A stretch of 64,000 bases of DNA from Ramlibacter sp. (lineage in GTDB: Bacteria; Pseudomonadota; Gammaproteobacteria; Burkholderiales; Burkholderiaceae_C). The DNA is taken from contig JAUYOG010000023.1 of NCBI GenBank assembly GCA_030695945.1, forward strand, positions 310,001-374,000, given 5' to 3'. Both the position numbers and the translations under genes were made by a program. A model generated the notes under the pieces. It worked only from the letters and a program-made list of their open reading frames with translations, was not told the origin of the DNA and did not search any database. Below, piece by piece: positions 40,059 to 49,659 of the stretch. The stretch's first letter is position 1; every line of letters starts with the position of its first letter.

Positions 40059-40927
40059 GTCCTCGTCCTCCATCCGACAAGTTCATTGGCGACCAGCGCG
40101 CCGATCACGAGCGCGCCGCCCGCCAATACCGTCTGGCCAGGCACTTCGTTGGCGCCTATCCACGCCAGGAGGATGCCGAAGATCACTTCCAGCGACGCCA
40201 ACAGGGCAATTTCCGGGGCCTTCAGCACGCGGGCGCAGACGACCGAGAGCGTGCAGGGAATCGCCAGTTGCACCAGGCCCAGCAGCGCGAGCAATGCGAT
40301 GTCATGGCCGGAGGCCTGCAAGGGCATCGCAAGCGGCAGTGTCGTGAGCGTGGAGATCACCGCCCCGACCAGCACCGAAGGCACGAGATCCACGTTCTGG
40401 CCTCGGGCCTGCGAGCGCTGGACCACCGTCCAGTTCACCGCTCCCGCCAGGGGGACGCACAGCGCGACGAGGGTGCCCGCCATCTGCCCGCCCGACACCT
40501 GCGCCGCGTACATGTAGGCAATGCCGGCGCCGGCCACGAGGATGGCGATCCAGGTGCGCAGGGGAATGCGGTAGCCGATGAAGACGCGCGCGAACAGGGC
40601 CGTGAGGAAGGGCCCCACCGACATCGTGACGAGCACATTCGCCACGCTGGTGAGCGTCAGGGCGATCATGAACGCCGTGAACATGACGCTCCAGCACACG
40701 CCGGAGATCCACAGCGCGGCATTGCCGTTGCGGATCCGCGCGAAGACCTCCCGGCCCTGGAAGAACGGCAGGATCACCATCAGCGACGCCACGGTGAAGA
40801 AGCTGCGCCAGAAGGTGATCTCGAAGCTGCGGGCATGCTCCAGGTGGCGCGTGACCACTCCCGCGATCGACCACATCAGGGTCACCGCCACCATCAGCCA
40901 CACCGCCCTGGTGTGCGTCAGCTTCAT
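40055..40927 (-). CDS. EamA/DMT superfamily transporter (290 aa)
   Basis: Ten hydrophobic segments with two EamA repeats. The first includes WLMVAVTLMWSIAGVVTRHLE and the second begins near residue 150 (LVPSVLVGAVISTLTTLPLA). Such proteins export or exchange small metabolites. The substrate is unknown. The ATG overlaps the typA stop by 4 bases and the stop overlaps the acyl-CoA hydrolase start, so it is tied into the translation operon. Confidence 0.88.
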   Translation of the reverse strand: MKLTHTRAVWLMVAVTLMWSIAGVVTRHLEHARSFEITFWRSFFTVASLMVILPFFQGREVFARIRNGNAALWISGVCWSVMFTAFMIALTLTSVANVLVTMSVGPFLTALFARVFIGYRIPLRTWIAILVAGAGIAYMYAAQVSGGQMAGTLVALCVPLAGAVNWTVVQRSQARGQNVDLVPSVLVGAVISTLTTLPLAMPLQASGHDIALLALLGLVQLAIPCTLSVVCARVLKAPEIALLASLEVIFGILLAWIGANEVPGQTVLAGGALVIGALVANELVGWRTRT

Positions 40928-42765
40928 CCGGCGACGAGGGGTTCCCGCGAGGCGCGCTTGCGCTCGTGCTCCTTCAGGTAGCGCTTGCGCAGGCGCACGC
41001 TCTTGGGCGTGATCTCGACCAGCTCGTCTTCCTCGATGAACTCCACGCCGTATTCCAGCGTGAGCTGGATCGGGGGGGTGATCTTGATCGCGTCTTCCTT
41101 GCCGGAGACGCGGAAGTTGGTCAGCTGCTTGGTGCGCGTGGCGTTGACCACGAGGTCGTTGTCGCGGCTGTGGATGCCCACGATCATGCCCTCGTACACC
41201 GGGTCGTTGGGGCGCACGAACATGCGGCCGCGGTCGTCCAGCTTGCCCAGGGCATAGGTAAAGATCTCTCCGTCGTCCATCGAGATCAGCACGCCGTTCT
41301 TGCGGCCTCCGATCTCGCCCCGGTGCGGCTCGTAGCCGTCGAAGATGTTGGAGATCAGGCCCGAGCCGCGCGTCAGGTTCAGGAACTCGTTCGTGAAGCC
41401 GATCAGGCCCCGCGCGGGGATGCGGTATTCCAGGCGGACACGGCCGCGGCCGTCCGGTTCCATGTTGATGAGGTCGCCCTTGCGCTCGCCCAGCGCCTGC
41501 ATCACGCCGCCCTGGTGCTGGTCCTCGATGTCCACGGTGACCAGTTCGATCGGCTCATGCTTGACGCCGTCGACGTTCTTGAGCACCACGCGCGGCTTGG
41601 AGACGGCCAGTTCGTAGCCTTCGCGGCGCATGTTCTCCAGCAGGATGGTGAGGTGCAGCTCACCGCGGCCCATGACTTCGAAGATCCCCTCTTCGCCGGT
41701 TTCGTTGACCCGCAGCGCGACGTTCGACTGCAACTCTTTCTGCAGGCGGTCCCAGATCTGGCGGCTCGTGACGTACTTGCCCTCACGGCCGGCGAGCGGG
41801 CTGGTGTTGACGCAGAAGTTCATGGTCAGCGTCGGTTCGTCGACCTTGAGCATGGGCAGCGGCGCCGGGTTGGCCGGGTCGGTCACCGTGACGCCGATGC
41901 CGATCTCGTCGATGCCGTTGATCAGCACGATATCGCCCGGTCCCGCCTGCGTGACCTGCACGCGGTCCAGCCCCTGGAACGTCAGCACCTGATTGATCCG
42001 GCCCTTGATGGACTTGCCGTCCGGGCCTTCCATCACGACCACGTCCATCATGGGCTTGATCGTGCCCGCGTTGACGCGGCCGACGCCGATCCGGCCGACG
42101 AAGGTCGAGTAATCGATGGCCGAGATCTGAAGCTGCAGGGGCGCATCCGAGTCGCCCTCATGCGGGGGCACGTGGGCCAGGATGGTGTCGAACAGGGCCG
42201 ACATGTCCGGGCCCCATTGCTCGCCCTGCCCGCCTTCTTCCATGGAGGTCCAGCCGTTGATGCCGGAGGCGTACACGACGGGGAAGTCCAGCTGCTCGTC
42301 GGTGGCGCCCAGCTTGTCGAACAGGTCGAAGGCCGCATTGACGACATGCTGCGGGCGGGAGCCCGGCTTGTCGACCTTGTTCACGACCAGGATCGGCCGC
42401 AGGCCCAGCGCCAGCGCCTTCTTGGTCACGAATCGCGTCTGCGGCATGGGACCCTCCTGCGCGTCGATCAGCAGCACGACGCCGTCCACCATCGACAGGG
42501 CGCGCTCCACTTCGCCGCCGAAGTCGGCGTGGCCGGGGGTGTCGACGATGTTGATGTGCGTGCCCTTCCAGCTCACGGCGCAGTTCTTCGCCAGGATCGT
42601 GATGCCGCGCTCCCGCTCGATGGCGTTGTTGTCCATGACGGTGTCGACCACCTTCTCGTGCTCGGCGAAGGTGCCCGACTGGCGCAGCAGCTGGTCGACC
42701 ATCGTGGTCTTGCCATGGTCGACGTGCGCGATGATCGCGATATTGCGGATTTGCTTGTTGGTCAT
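40924..42765 (-). CDS. typA: Ribosome-binding GTPase TypA/BipA (613 aa)
   Basis: A translational GTPase that acts in ribosome biogenesis and stress adaptation. The GTPase motifs IAHVDHGKTTMVDQLL near residue 12, DTPGHADFGGEVERAL near residue 75 and VVNKVDKPGSRP near residue 130 are present. The EF-Tu domain 2, an EF-G-like domain and the BipA C-terminal domain (GEIGGRKNGVLISMDDGEIF) follow. The length is normal and the end is basic. The ATG overlaps the truB stop (ATGA). Confidence 0.97.
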   Translation of the reverse strand: MTNKQIRNIAIIAHVDHGKTTMVDQLLRQSGTFAEHEKVVDTVMDNNAIERERGITILAKNCAVSWKGTHINIVDTPGHADFGGEVERALSMVDGVVLLIDAQEGPMPQTRFVTKKALALGLRPILVVNKVDKPGSRPQHVVNAAFDLFDKLGATDEQLDFPVVYASGINGWTSMEEGGQGEQWGPDMSALFDTILAHVPPHEGDSDAPLQLQISAIDYSTFVGRIGVGRVNAGTIKPMMDVVVMEGPDGKSIKGRINQVLTFQGLDRVQVTQAGPGDIVLINGIDEIGIGVTVTDPANPAPLPMLKVDEPTLTMNFCVNTSPLAGREGKYVTSRQIWDRLQKELQSNVALRVNETGEEGIFEVMGRGELHLTILLENMRREGYELAVSKPRVVLKNVDGVKHEPIELVTVDIEDQHQGGVMQALGERKGDLINMEPDGRGRVRLEYRIPARGLIGFTNEFLNLTRGSGLISNIFDGYEPHRGEIGGRKNGVLISMDDGEIFTYALGKLDDRGRMFVRPNDPVYEGMIVGIHSRDNDLVVNATRTKQLTNFRVSGKEDAIKITPPIQLTLEYGVEFIEEDELVEITPKSVRLRKRYLKEHERKRASREPLVAG

Positions 42766-43709
42766 AGTTTGCTTTCCAAAATCTGTTGGACCTCCGGCGG
42801 GCTCAGCAGCCGGCCCGGGATCAGTTCCCCGCCCTTGGCATGGGCGGTCCCGAGCAGGGCCCGGGGTTCCACGCCATACACGGCGACGTGTTCGTTGTCC
42901 GGCCATTGCCCGCGGCGGCGCAGGCCGCTCAGGAACCGGCCTGCATTCTCGGCGTCCAGCCGGACGCGCGAGTGATCGGGCAGGAGCGAGTCGACGGGCA
43001 GCAGGCAACCAAGACGTTCTTCCTCGCCCATCCCTTCCAGCGTCTCCAGGGTCACGCATTGCCCGATGTCGTACTGGCCCGTCGCAATGCGGCGCAAGGA
43101 GGTCAGGTGCGCGCCGCAGCCCAGCGCCTCGCCGATGTCCTCGCCCAGCGTGCGAATATAGGTGCCCTTGCTGACCTTGGCCACCAGCCGCAAGGTGTCC
43201 TGCGTGCCGGGCTGCGCGGCCAACTCGATCGCGTGGATCACCACGTCCCGCGGCTCGCGCTCGACTTCCTCTCCGGCGCGCGCATATTCGTACAAGGCCT
43301 TGCCGTCCTTTTTCAAGGCGCTGTGCATCGGCGGCACCTGCCGTAGCGGGCCGGTGAATTGCCTTGCCACTTCGGCCAGCCGCTCCAGCGTGATCCCCGT
43401 CACGGGGCGTTCGGCGATGACTTCGCCCTCTGCATCGCCGGTGGACGTTTTCACGCCGAGCTTCACTGTCGCCTCGTAAGTCTTGTCGGCATCGAGCTGC
43501 AGCTGGCTGAATTTCGTCGCGGCGCCGAAACAAAGCGGCAGGACACCCGTCGCAAGCGGATCGAGCGTGCCGGTGTGGCCCGCCTTTTCGGCGCGCAGCA
43601 GCCACTTGCACCTTTGCAAGGCGTTGTTGCTGGAAAGACCCAGCGGTTTGTCGAGCAGCAACACCCCGTGCACAGGGCGCCGCTGCACCCTGGTGCGTGG
43701 CGCGTTCAC
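42762..43709 (-). CDS. truB: tRNA pseudouridine(55) synthase TruB (315 aa)
   Basis: Makes pseudouridine 55 in the T loop of tRNA. VHGVLLLDKPLGLSSNNALQ, then HTGTLDPLATGVLPLCFG with the catalytic Asp, and SKGTYIRTLGEDIG are the family motifs. The C-terminal PUA-like part follows. The start is the GTG at 43709, two bases after the rbfA stop. It overlaps typA by 4 bases. Confidence 0.95.
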   Translation of the reverse strand: MNAPRTRVQRRPVHGVLLLDKPLGLSSNNALQRCKWLLRAEKAGHTGTLDPLATGVLPLCFGAATKFSQLQLDADKTYEATVKLGVKTSTGDAEGEVIAERPVTGITLERLAEVARQFTGPLRQVPPMHSALKKDGKALYEYARAGEEVEREPRDVVIHAIELAAQPGTQDTLRLVAKVSKGTYIRTLGEDIGEALGCGAHLTSLRRIATGQYDIGQCVTLETLEGMGEEERLGCLLPVDSLLPDHSRVRLDAENAGRFLSGLRRRGQWPDNEHVAVYGVEPRALLGTAHAKGGELIPGRLLSPPEVQQILESKL

Positions 43710-43711
43710 GG

Positions 43712-44080
43712 CTAGTCTTCTTTGGCGCGGGAGGAGACCGCCTTGGCGATCAGGGCGTTCATGTCCGCGGCGCGCTCGGTCGTGCGGTCGAACTGGAAAT
43801 GCAGCGTCGGCACCGTGTGGATGTGCAGGCGCTTGAACAGGCCGTTGCGCAGGAACCCCGCAGCCTGGTTGAGGGCAGTCTCGCATTCCGCGGGGTCGCC
43901 CACGAGCACGCTGAAGAAGATCTTCGCGTGCGCGTAATCGGGCGTGACCTCCACGGCCTGGATCGTCACCATGCCCACCCGCGGGTCCTTCAGTTCGCGC
44001 GCGATCAGCTCCGTCAAATCGCGCTGGATCTGATCGGCGACCTTGAAGGCGCGGTTGGGGGTGGCTGAGCGGGGTTTCAT
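43712..44080 (-). CDS. rbfA: 30S ribosome-binding factor A (122 aa)
   Basis: A KH-like fold protein for 16S rRNA maturation: [48 protein letters not shown] is the standard core, given here in overlapping parts. It lies between infB and truB, as in E. coli. ATG 44080 has no obvious ribosome binding site; a T7 tract lies directly before it and a hairpin upstream of that. Confidence 0.95.
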   Translation of the reverse strand: MKPRSATPNRAFKVADQIQRDLTELIARELKDPRVGMVTIQAVEVTPDYAHAKIFFSVLVGDPAECETALNQAAGFLRNGLFKRLHIHTVPTLHFQFDRTTERAADMNALIAKAVSSRAKED

Positions 44081-44127
44081 GAAAAAAACCAGAAGGGCGG
44101 ACCGCCGTCAGGTGGTCCGTTCTCTCC
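44081..44127 (-). promoter_or_regulatory. Hairpin and T tract between infB and rbfA
   Basis: On the minus strand TAAGGAG overlaps the infB stop. A stem GGACCACC-TGAC-GGCGGTCC (44099-44118, one mismatch) follows, then TTTTTTT at 44082-44088 right before the rbfA ATG. The T tract is about ten bases from the stem, too far for a standard terminator. Folding would bring the TAAGGAG closer to the rbfA start. Confidence 0.4.
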
Positions 44128-46995
44128 TTACAACGTCCTTGCGATTTCCTTGACTTCGAAGAACTCGAGCTGGTCGCCTTCCTTGACGTCGTTGTAGTTG
44201 CGCAGCTTGATGCCGCACTCGAAGCCTTCCTTGACCTCGCGCACATCGTCCTTCAGGCGCTTGACCGACTCGACCTCGCCTGTGTAGACGACGACGTTCT
44301 CGCGCAGCAGGCGGAACTTGCAGTTGCGCGTGACCTGGCCCGACGTGATGTACGAGCCGGCGATCGTGCCGATCTTGGACGCCACGAACACGGTGCGCAC
44401 TTCGGCGGTGCCGATGACTTCTTCCTTCTGCTCGGGCGCGAGCATGCCGGACATCGCCACCTTCAGCTCGTCCACGGCGTCGTAGATGATGCCGTAGTAG
44501 CGGATGTCCACGCCGTTGCCTTCGGCCAGCTTGCGGGCGCCGGCATCGGCACGGACGTTGAAACCGATGATGACCGCCTTGGATGCGATCGCCAGGTTGA
44601 CGTCCGACTCGCTGATGCCGCCGACGCCGGAATAGACCAGTTGCACCTTGACCTCGTCGGTCGAGAGCTTGACCAGCGACTGTCCCAGCGCTTCCTGCGA
44701 ACCCTGCACGTCGGCCTTGATGATGATGGGAACCATCTTCACTTCGCCGGCGGTCATGTCGGTGAACATGTTCTCCAGCTTGGCGGCCTGCTGGCGGGCC
44801 AGCTTGGTGTTGCGGAACTTGCCGGCACGGTAGGTCGAGATTTCGCGCGCGCGGCGCTCGTCGGTCAGCACCATGAATTCGTCGCCGGCCTGCGGCACTT
44901 CCGTCAGGCCCTGGATTTCCACCGGGATGGACGGCCCGGCCGTCTTGATGGACTTGCCGTTCTCGTCGAGCATGGCCCGCACGCGGCCATACGTCTGGCC
45001 GGCCAGCACCACGTCGCCGGTCTTGAGTGTGCCGGACTGCACCAGCACGGTCGCCACCGGGCCGCGGCCCTTGTCCAGCTGCGCTTCGATGACCAGGCCC
45101 TTGGCCATGGCCTCGACGGGTGCCTTCAGCTCCAGCACTTCGGCCTGCAGCAGCACCTGCTCCAGCAGGGCGTCGATGCCCTCGCCGGTCTTGGCGGAAA
45201 CCGGGACGAACGGCGACTCGCCGCCGTATTCTTCCGGCACGACCTGCTCGGCCACCAGTTCCTGCTTGACGCGGTCCGTGTTGGCATCGGGCTTGTCGAT
45301 CTTGTTGATCGCCACCACGATCGGGACGCCGGCCGCCTTCGCGTGCTTGATGGCTTCCTTGGTCTGCGGCATCACGCCGTCGTCGGCGGCCACCACCAGG
45401 ATCACGATGTCCGTCGCCTGCGCGCCGCGGGCGCGCATGGCCGTGAACGCCTCGTGGCCGGGTGTGTCCAGGAACGAGATGACGCCACGCGGCGTTTCGA
45501 CGTGGTAAGCGCCGATGTGCTGCGTGATGCCGCCGGCTTCGCCCGCCGCCACCTTGGCGCGGCGGATGTAGTCCAGCAGCGACGTCTTGCCGTGGTCGAC
45601 GTGGCCCATGACCGTCACGACCGGCGCGCGCGGCAGCGCCTCGCCCTCGGCGGCCCCCACGTCCTGGTCGGTAAAGGCTTCCGGGTCGTCCAGCGCGGCG
45701 ACGATCGCCTTGTGGCCCATTTCCTCGACCACGATCATGGCCGTGTCCTGGTCCAGCGGCTGGTTGATGGTGACCATCTGGCCCAGCTTCATCAGGTGCT
45801 TGATCACCTCGGACGACTTGACCGCCATCTTGTGGGCGAGTTCGGCGACCGTGATGGTTTCGGGCACGTGCACCTCGATCACGCGCGCTTCGACCGGTGC
45901 GCTCTGCACCTGGTCGTCGCGGTGGTCGCGGTCGTTGCTGCGGCGGCCACGGGGCCCGCCGCGCCAGCTGTTGCGGCCTACGCCGCCCGTGCTGTCGCCG
46001 CGGGTCTTGATTTCCTTCTTCTTGGCCGGATCGCCCGCCCAGCTGGACGACAGCTTCGCGGACTTGACTTCCTTGCCGGAGCCGGGAGCGCCAGGCGCTG
46101 CCGGTGCCCCGGGCGCGGGCGGACGGCCGGTGCCGGTGCCCACGGCGGGCTTGTGCAGCGTGCCCTTGGCGCCGGGCTTGGCCGCGTCGGCCTTGGCCAC
46201 CGGCCTGACGGGCTCGGGCGCCTTGTGGGGCACCAGCACCTTCTTGGGCGCGGCCATCATGGAACGGATCGCGGCGGCCTCGGCTTCGGCCTTGCGGCGG
46301 CGTTCGCCCAAGTCTGCGGCGCGCGCGGCTTCCTCGTCGGCCCGGGCCTTGGACTCGGCGGCGGCCTTCTCGCGTGCCTCGGTCTGGGCCTTGGCGACTG
46401 CCGTCGCGGCCTCGTCGACCACGGCCTTCGCGGCGGACTTGGGTTGCGCCGGTTCCAGCTTGATCGCTTCGGCCTGTTGCGCCGCGGCCTTGTCGGCGGC
46501 TTCGCGCTCACGCGCCTCGGTCTCCTCGCGCTGGCGGCGCTTCTCGGCGAGCTCCTCCTCCTGGCGGCGGATCAGCTCGGCCTGGCGGCGCGCTTCTTCC
46601 TCGCGGCGGGCCAGCTCGGCATCGTCGATCTGGTGGGGGACGGGCTGCTGCACCTCGGGTTCCGGCGCCTCGACCACGGCCGTGTCGGAGCCTTCGTCGC
46701 GCTTGACGAAGGTGCGCTTCTTGCGGACCTCGACCTGGATGGTGCGGGCCTTGCCCGTCGAATCCGCCTGCTTGATCTCGCTGGTGGACTTCTTCACCAG
46801 GGTGATCTTCTTGCGTTCCGGCGTGGCCGTGCCATGGCTGGCCTGCAGGTAACCCAGCAACTTCTGCTTGTCCGTTTCGGACAGGACGTCGGTCGGGGCC
46901 GATTTGGCCACGCCGGCGCTGCGCAATTGCTCAAGCAGCGTAGCGGGAGATTTCTTGAGTTCGGTTGCAAACTCGGCGACGGTGGTACTGGACAT
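44128..46995 (-). CDS. infB: Translation initiation factor IF-2 (955 aa)
   Basis: The GTPase that places initiator tRNA. The N-terminal IF2_N domain ([23 protein letters not shown]) is followed by a long low-complexity Ala/Lys/Glu/Arg stretch to about residue 340 and a second IF2_N domain. The G domain has [18 protein letters not shown] near residue 460, DTPGHEAF and NKIDKPDAN, and domains II-IV come after it. The length is typical for betaproteobacteria with an extended N-terminus. Alternative shorter forms were not resolved. Confidence 0.97.
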   Translation of the reverse strand: MSSTTVAEFATELKKSPATLLEQLRSAGVAKSAPTDVLSETDKQKLLGYLQASHGTATPERKKITLVKKSTSEIKQADSTGKARTIQVEVRKKRTFVKRDEGSDTAVVEAPEPEVQQPVPHQIDDAELARREEEARRQAELIRRQEEELAEKRRQREETEAREREAADKAAAQQAEAIKLEPAQPKSAAKAVVDEAATAVAKAQTEAREKAAAESKARADEEAARAADLGERRRKAEAEAAAIRSMMAAPKKVLVPHKAPEPVRPVAKADAAKPGAKGTLHKPAVGTGTGRPPAPGAPAAPGAPGSGKEVKSAKLSSSWAGDPAKKKEIKTRGDSTGGVGRNSWRGGPRGRRSNDRDHRDDQVQSAPVEARVIEVHVPETITVAELAHKMAVKSSEVIKHLMKLGQMVTINQPLDQDTAMIVVEEMGHKAIVAALDDPEAFTDQDVGAAEGEALPRAPVVTVMGHVDHGKTSLLDYIRRAKVAAGEAGGITQHIGAYHVETPRGVISFLDTPGHEAFTAMRARGAQATDIVILVVAADDGVMPQTKEAIKHAKAAGVPIVVAINKIDKPDANTDRVKQELVAEQVVPEEYGGESPFVPVSAKTGEGIDALLEQVLLQAEVLELKAPVEAMAKGLVIEAQLDKGRGPVATVLVQSGTLKTGDVVLAGQTYGRVRAMLDENGKSIKTAGPSIPVEIQGLTEVPQAGDEFMVLTDERRAREISTYRAGKFRNTKLARQQAAKLENMFTDMTAGEVKMVPIIIKADVQGSQEALGQSLVKLSTDEVKVQLVYSGVGGISESDVNLAIASKAVIIGFNVRADAGARKLAEGNGVDIRYYGIIYDAVDELKVAMSGMLAPEQKEEVIGTAEVRTVFVASKIGTIAGSYITSGQVTRNCKFRLLRENVVVYTGEVESVKRLKDDVREVKEGFECGIKLRNYNDVKEGDQLEFFEVKEIARTL

Positions 46996-47018
46996 GTGTT
47001 GTGGTGCCTTCCATCACA

Positions 47019-48515
47019 TTACTCGTGAGCGGCGGTGGCATTGGTGAACCAATGCTCGCGCGCTTTCATGATCAGGGTTTTGGCCTCGTCCTCGGACTGG
47101 CCGGTAATTTCGGTGAGTTCATCGACGGCCAGGTCGGCCAGGTCGTCGCGGGTGTGGACGCCGGCTTCGGCCAGCTTGCCAATCAGTTCAGGCGTGAGCC
47201 CTTCGAGGTCGCGCAGGTCTTGCGAGACTTCCTCGACGCTCTCCTCGCGGGCGATTTCCATCGTCAGCAGGGCGTCCTTGGCGCGGGCACGCAACTCGTT
47301 GACGGTGTCCTCGTCGAAGGATTCGATCTCCAGCATTTCCTGGATCGGCACGTAGGCCACCTCCTCCAGGCTGGTGAATCCCTCGGCGAACAGGATGTCG
47401 GCGATCTCCTGATCCACGTCCAGCTTTTCCATGAACAGCTTGCGGATCGTGTCCGTCTCCTCGGCCTGCTTCTGCGCCGATTCGTTCGCGTCCATGATGT
47501 TGATCTTCCAGCCGGTGAGGTCGGAGGCCAGGCGCACGTTCTGCCCGCCGCGGCCGATCGCGATCGCCAGGTTCTCCTCGTCGACCACCACGTCCATGGC
47601 GTGCTTCTCTTCATCGACGACGATGGAGGACACGTTGGCCGGCGCCAGGGCGCCGATCACGAACTGGGCCGGGTCCTCGGACCACAGCACGATGTCTACG
47701 CGCTCGCCGGCGAGCTCGTTGGTCACGGCGTTGACGCGGGTGCCTCGCACGCCGACGCAGGTGCCGATGGGGTCCACCCGCTTGTCGTGGGACAGCACGG
47801 CGATCTTGGCGCGAGAGCCCGGGTCGCGGGCGCAGCTCTTGATCTCCAGCAGGCCCTGCTCGATCTCGGGGACTTCCTGGCGGAACAGCTCGATCATGAA
47901 TTCGGGCGCCGAGCGCGACAGGATGATGGGTGCGCCGCGCAGCGTCAGGTCCACCTCCATGATCATTGCGCGGACGCGGTCGCCGTTGCGCAGGTTCTCC
48001 TTGGGGATCATCTCGCCGCGGCGCAGGCGCCCTTCGACGCGGCCCGACTCGACGATGATGTCGCCCTTGTCCATGCGCTTGACGGTGCCCACGAAGATCT
48101 TGTCGCCGCGCGACATGAAGTCGTTGAGCAGCATCTCGCGCTCCGCGTCGCGGATCTTCTGCAGGATCACCTGCTTGGCGGCCATCGCGCCGATGCGGCC
48201 GATGGGCACGGACGGCACCGATTCCTCGATGTAGTCGTCCACCTCGATATCGGCCAGCTGCTCCTTGGCTTCGAACAGCAGGATTTCCTGGTCGGGCAGC
48301 TGCAGGCCGGCCTCGTCCGGCACGACGTGCCAGCGGCGGAAGGTTTCATAGTCGCCGGTGTCGCGGTCCACCGCCACGCGGATGTCCACGTCGCCTTCGT
48401 ACAGCTTCTTGGTGGCTTGCGCCAACGCGGCCTCGACGGCGCCGAACACCACGTCGCGCTCGACGTTCTTCTCACGCGAGATCGCTTCCACCAGCATCAA
48501 CATTTCGCGATTCAT
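47019..48515 (-). CDS. nusA: Transcription termination/antitermination protein NusA (498 aa)
   Basis: Binds RNA polymerase and RNA. The N-terminal domain is followed by an S1 domain near residues 135-200 ([22 protein letters not shown]), KH1 and KH2 ([19 protein letters not shown]), and two acidic C-terminal repeats ([24 protein letters not shown] and the end region). The end matches the E. coli-type long form. It follows rimP by one base and precedes infB by 23. Confidence 0.97.
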   Translation of the reverse strand: MNREMLMLVEAISREKNVERDVVFGAVEAALAQATKKLYEGDVDIRVAVDRDTGDYETFRRWHVVPDEAGLQLPDQEILLFEAKEQLADIEVDDYIEESVPSVPIGRIGAMAAKQVILQKIRDAEREMLLNDFMSRGDKIFVGTVKRMDKGDIIVESGRVEGRLRRGEMIPKENLRNGDRVRAMIMEVDLTLRGAPIILSRSAPEFMIELFRQEVPEIEQGLLEIKSCARDPGSRAKIAVLSHDKRVDPIGTCVGVRGTRVNAVTNELAGERVDIVLWSEDPAQFVIGALAPANVSSIVVDEEKHAMDVVVDEENLAIAIGRGGQNVRLASDLTGWKINIMDANESAQKQAEETDTIRKLFMEKLDVDQEIADILFAEGFTSLEEVAYVPIQEMLEIESFDEDTVNELRARAKDALLTMEIAREESVEEVSQDLRDLEGLTPELIGKLAEAGVHTRDDLADLAVDELTEITGQSEDEAKTLIMKAREHWFTNATAAHE

Positions 48516-48516
48516 T

Positions 48517-49083
48517 TCACGACTCTCCTACTGCCTTGGGCTTGCGCCCCTTGAAATCAACAACCGGTGCCAGCCGCGCTTCCTTCAGCTCGTCCAGCGT
48601 AAAACCCAAAGCCTGCAACGGCGCAGGCGCCCTCTTCTTGCTTACCTTCTGGCCCGGCTTCACGGCGGGTGCCTCGCTCCAGACGATCTGCCAGCCAGCG
48701 GCCTCGGTGCGTTCCAGCGTGCCACGGAACTTCTTGCGGTTGGCCGCCACCTGCCCGCCCGCCGCCTGCCCCATCGGGGCCTTGAGCGTGATGTCCACCT
48801 CGTGGCCGGCAAAGCGCTCGAAATCCTGCTGTGTACGCAACGGCCGGTCGATCCCGGGCGACGACACTTCCAGCCTCTTGTATTCGGTGCCCTCGACTTC
48901 CAGGGCGAACTGCAGCTGCCGCGTGACCTTCTCGCAGTCCTCGACATTGACGAACTGCTCCTCGCTCGGCTTCCACGGCAGGTCGATCGTGATGCGCAGC
49001 AAGCCCCCGGCGGAACGCTCCACTTCCACCAGTTCGTAACCCAACCCGGTCACGGTCTGCTCGACGATTTCCTGCAATGCCAC
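48517..49083 (-). CDS. rimP: Ribosome maturation factor RimP (188 aa)
   Basis: Needed for 30S maturation. [28 protein letters not shown] and [16 protein letters not shown], then [20 protein letters not shown] are the family signatures. The C-terminus has a basic insertion ([16 protein letters not shown]). The start is a GTG at 49083, 85 bases after the likely transcription start; the leader holds an intrinsic terminator. It is first in the rimP-nusA-infB operon. Confidence 0.93.
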   Translation of the reverse strand: MALQEIVEQTVTGLGYELVEVERSAGGLLRITIDLPWKPSEEQFVNVEDCEKVTRQLQFALEVEGTEYKRLEVSSPGIDRPLRTQQDFERFAGHEVDITLKAPMGQAAGGQVAANRKKFRGTLERTEAAGWQIVWSEAPAVKPGQKVSKKRAPAPLQALGFTLDELKEARLAPVVDFKGRKPKAVGES

Positions 49084-49127
49084 TGGCTGTGTCTGCTCCG
49101 ATAAGGTTGCGCGATAAACAATCGACC

Positions 49128-49157
49128 AAAAAAAACGGGCGGTGAGTACCCGCCCGT
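49128..49157 (-). terminator. Intrinsic terminator in the rimP leader
   Basis: On the minus strand ACGGGCGG, a 7-base loop and CCGCCCGT are followed directly by a run of eight or nine T. This is a strong Rho-independent terminator. It lies after arfB and also after the promoter at 49175-49203, only 45 bases before rimP, so RNA started at that promoter must pass it. Confidence 0.88.
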
Positions 49158-49174
49158 TTGGTCGTGAAGCAAGG

Positions 49175-49203
49175 ATTGTACCCCGTAAAGCGTTGATCTG
49201 CAA
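49175..49203 (-). promoter_or_regulatory. Strong sigma70-like promoter before rimP-nusA-infB
   Basis: TTGCAG (49198-49203) and TACAAT (49175-49180) are separated by 17 bases on the minus strand. Both hexamers are near consensus, unusual in this GC-rich window. The expected transcription start is near 49168, about 11 bases before the terminator stem. Confidence 0.75.
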
Positions 49204-49233
49204 CGGATCGGTCGTGGGGCGGCAGGGGCCGTG

Positions 49234-49647
49234 CTACTCGGAAATACGGCCCCTGAGCACCTTGACCTGTGAACGAAGGTTCTTGGCTTCCAGCCGCCGC
49301 CTTTTGGAGGCCAGGGTCGGCTTGGTCGGCCGGCGCGGCCGGGGCGGCTCGGCCACGCTGTCCACGATCTCCTGCAGGCGCCCCATGGCCTCGGCGCGGT
49401 TCATGTCCTGGCTGCGCTGGGTCTGGGCCTTGATGATGAGCACGCCGTCGCGGGTGATGCGCTGGTCCGCCAGGGCGAGGAGCCGCTCCTTGTGGTCCTC
49501 GCGCAAGGATGAGTTGCGGATGTCGAAGCGCAGGTGGATGGCGCTCGATACCTTGTTCACGTTCTGGCCGCCCGCGCCCTGCGCCCGGACGGCGGTGATT
49601 TCGACCTCCGATTCCGGGATCGGCGTGGTGGGCTGCTTCGTCGCCAT
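49234..49647 (-). CDS. arfB: Alternative ribosome-rescue factor ArfB (137 aa)
   Basis: A peptidyl-tRNA hydrolase that frees ribosomes stalled without a stop codon. GAGGQNVNKVSSAIHLRFDI near residue 25 holds the catalytic GGQ. The tail (KPTLASKRRRLEAKNLRSQ) is the basic helix that enters the mRNA channel. It follows yejF by 12 bases and ends the yej transcription unit. With smpB it is the second ribosome-rescue gene in the window. Confidence 0.93.
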   Translation of the reverse strand: MATKQPTTPIPESEVEITAVRAQGAGGQNVNKVSSAIHLRFDIRNSSLREDHKERLLALADQRITRDGVLIIKAQTQRSQDMNRAEAMGRLQEIVDSVAEPPRPRRPTKPTLASKRRRLEAKNLRSQVKVLRGRISE

Positions 49648-49659
49648 GCGTGGCCCCTC

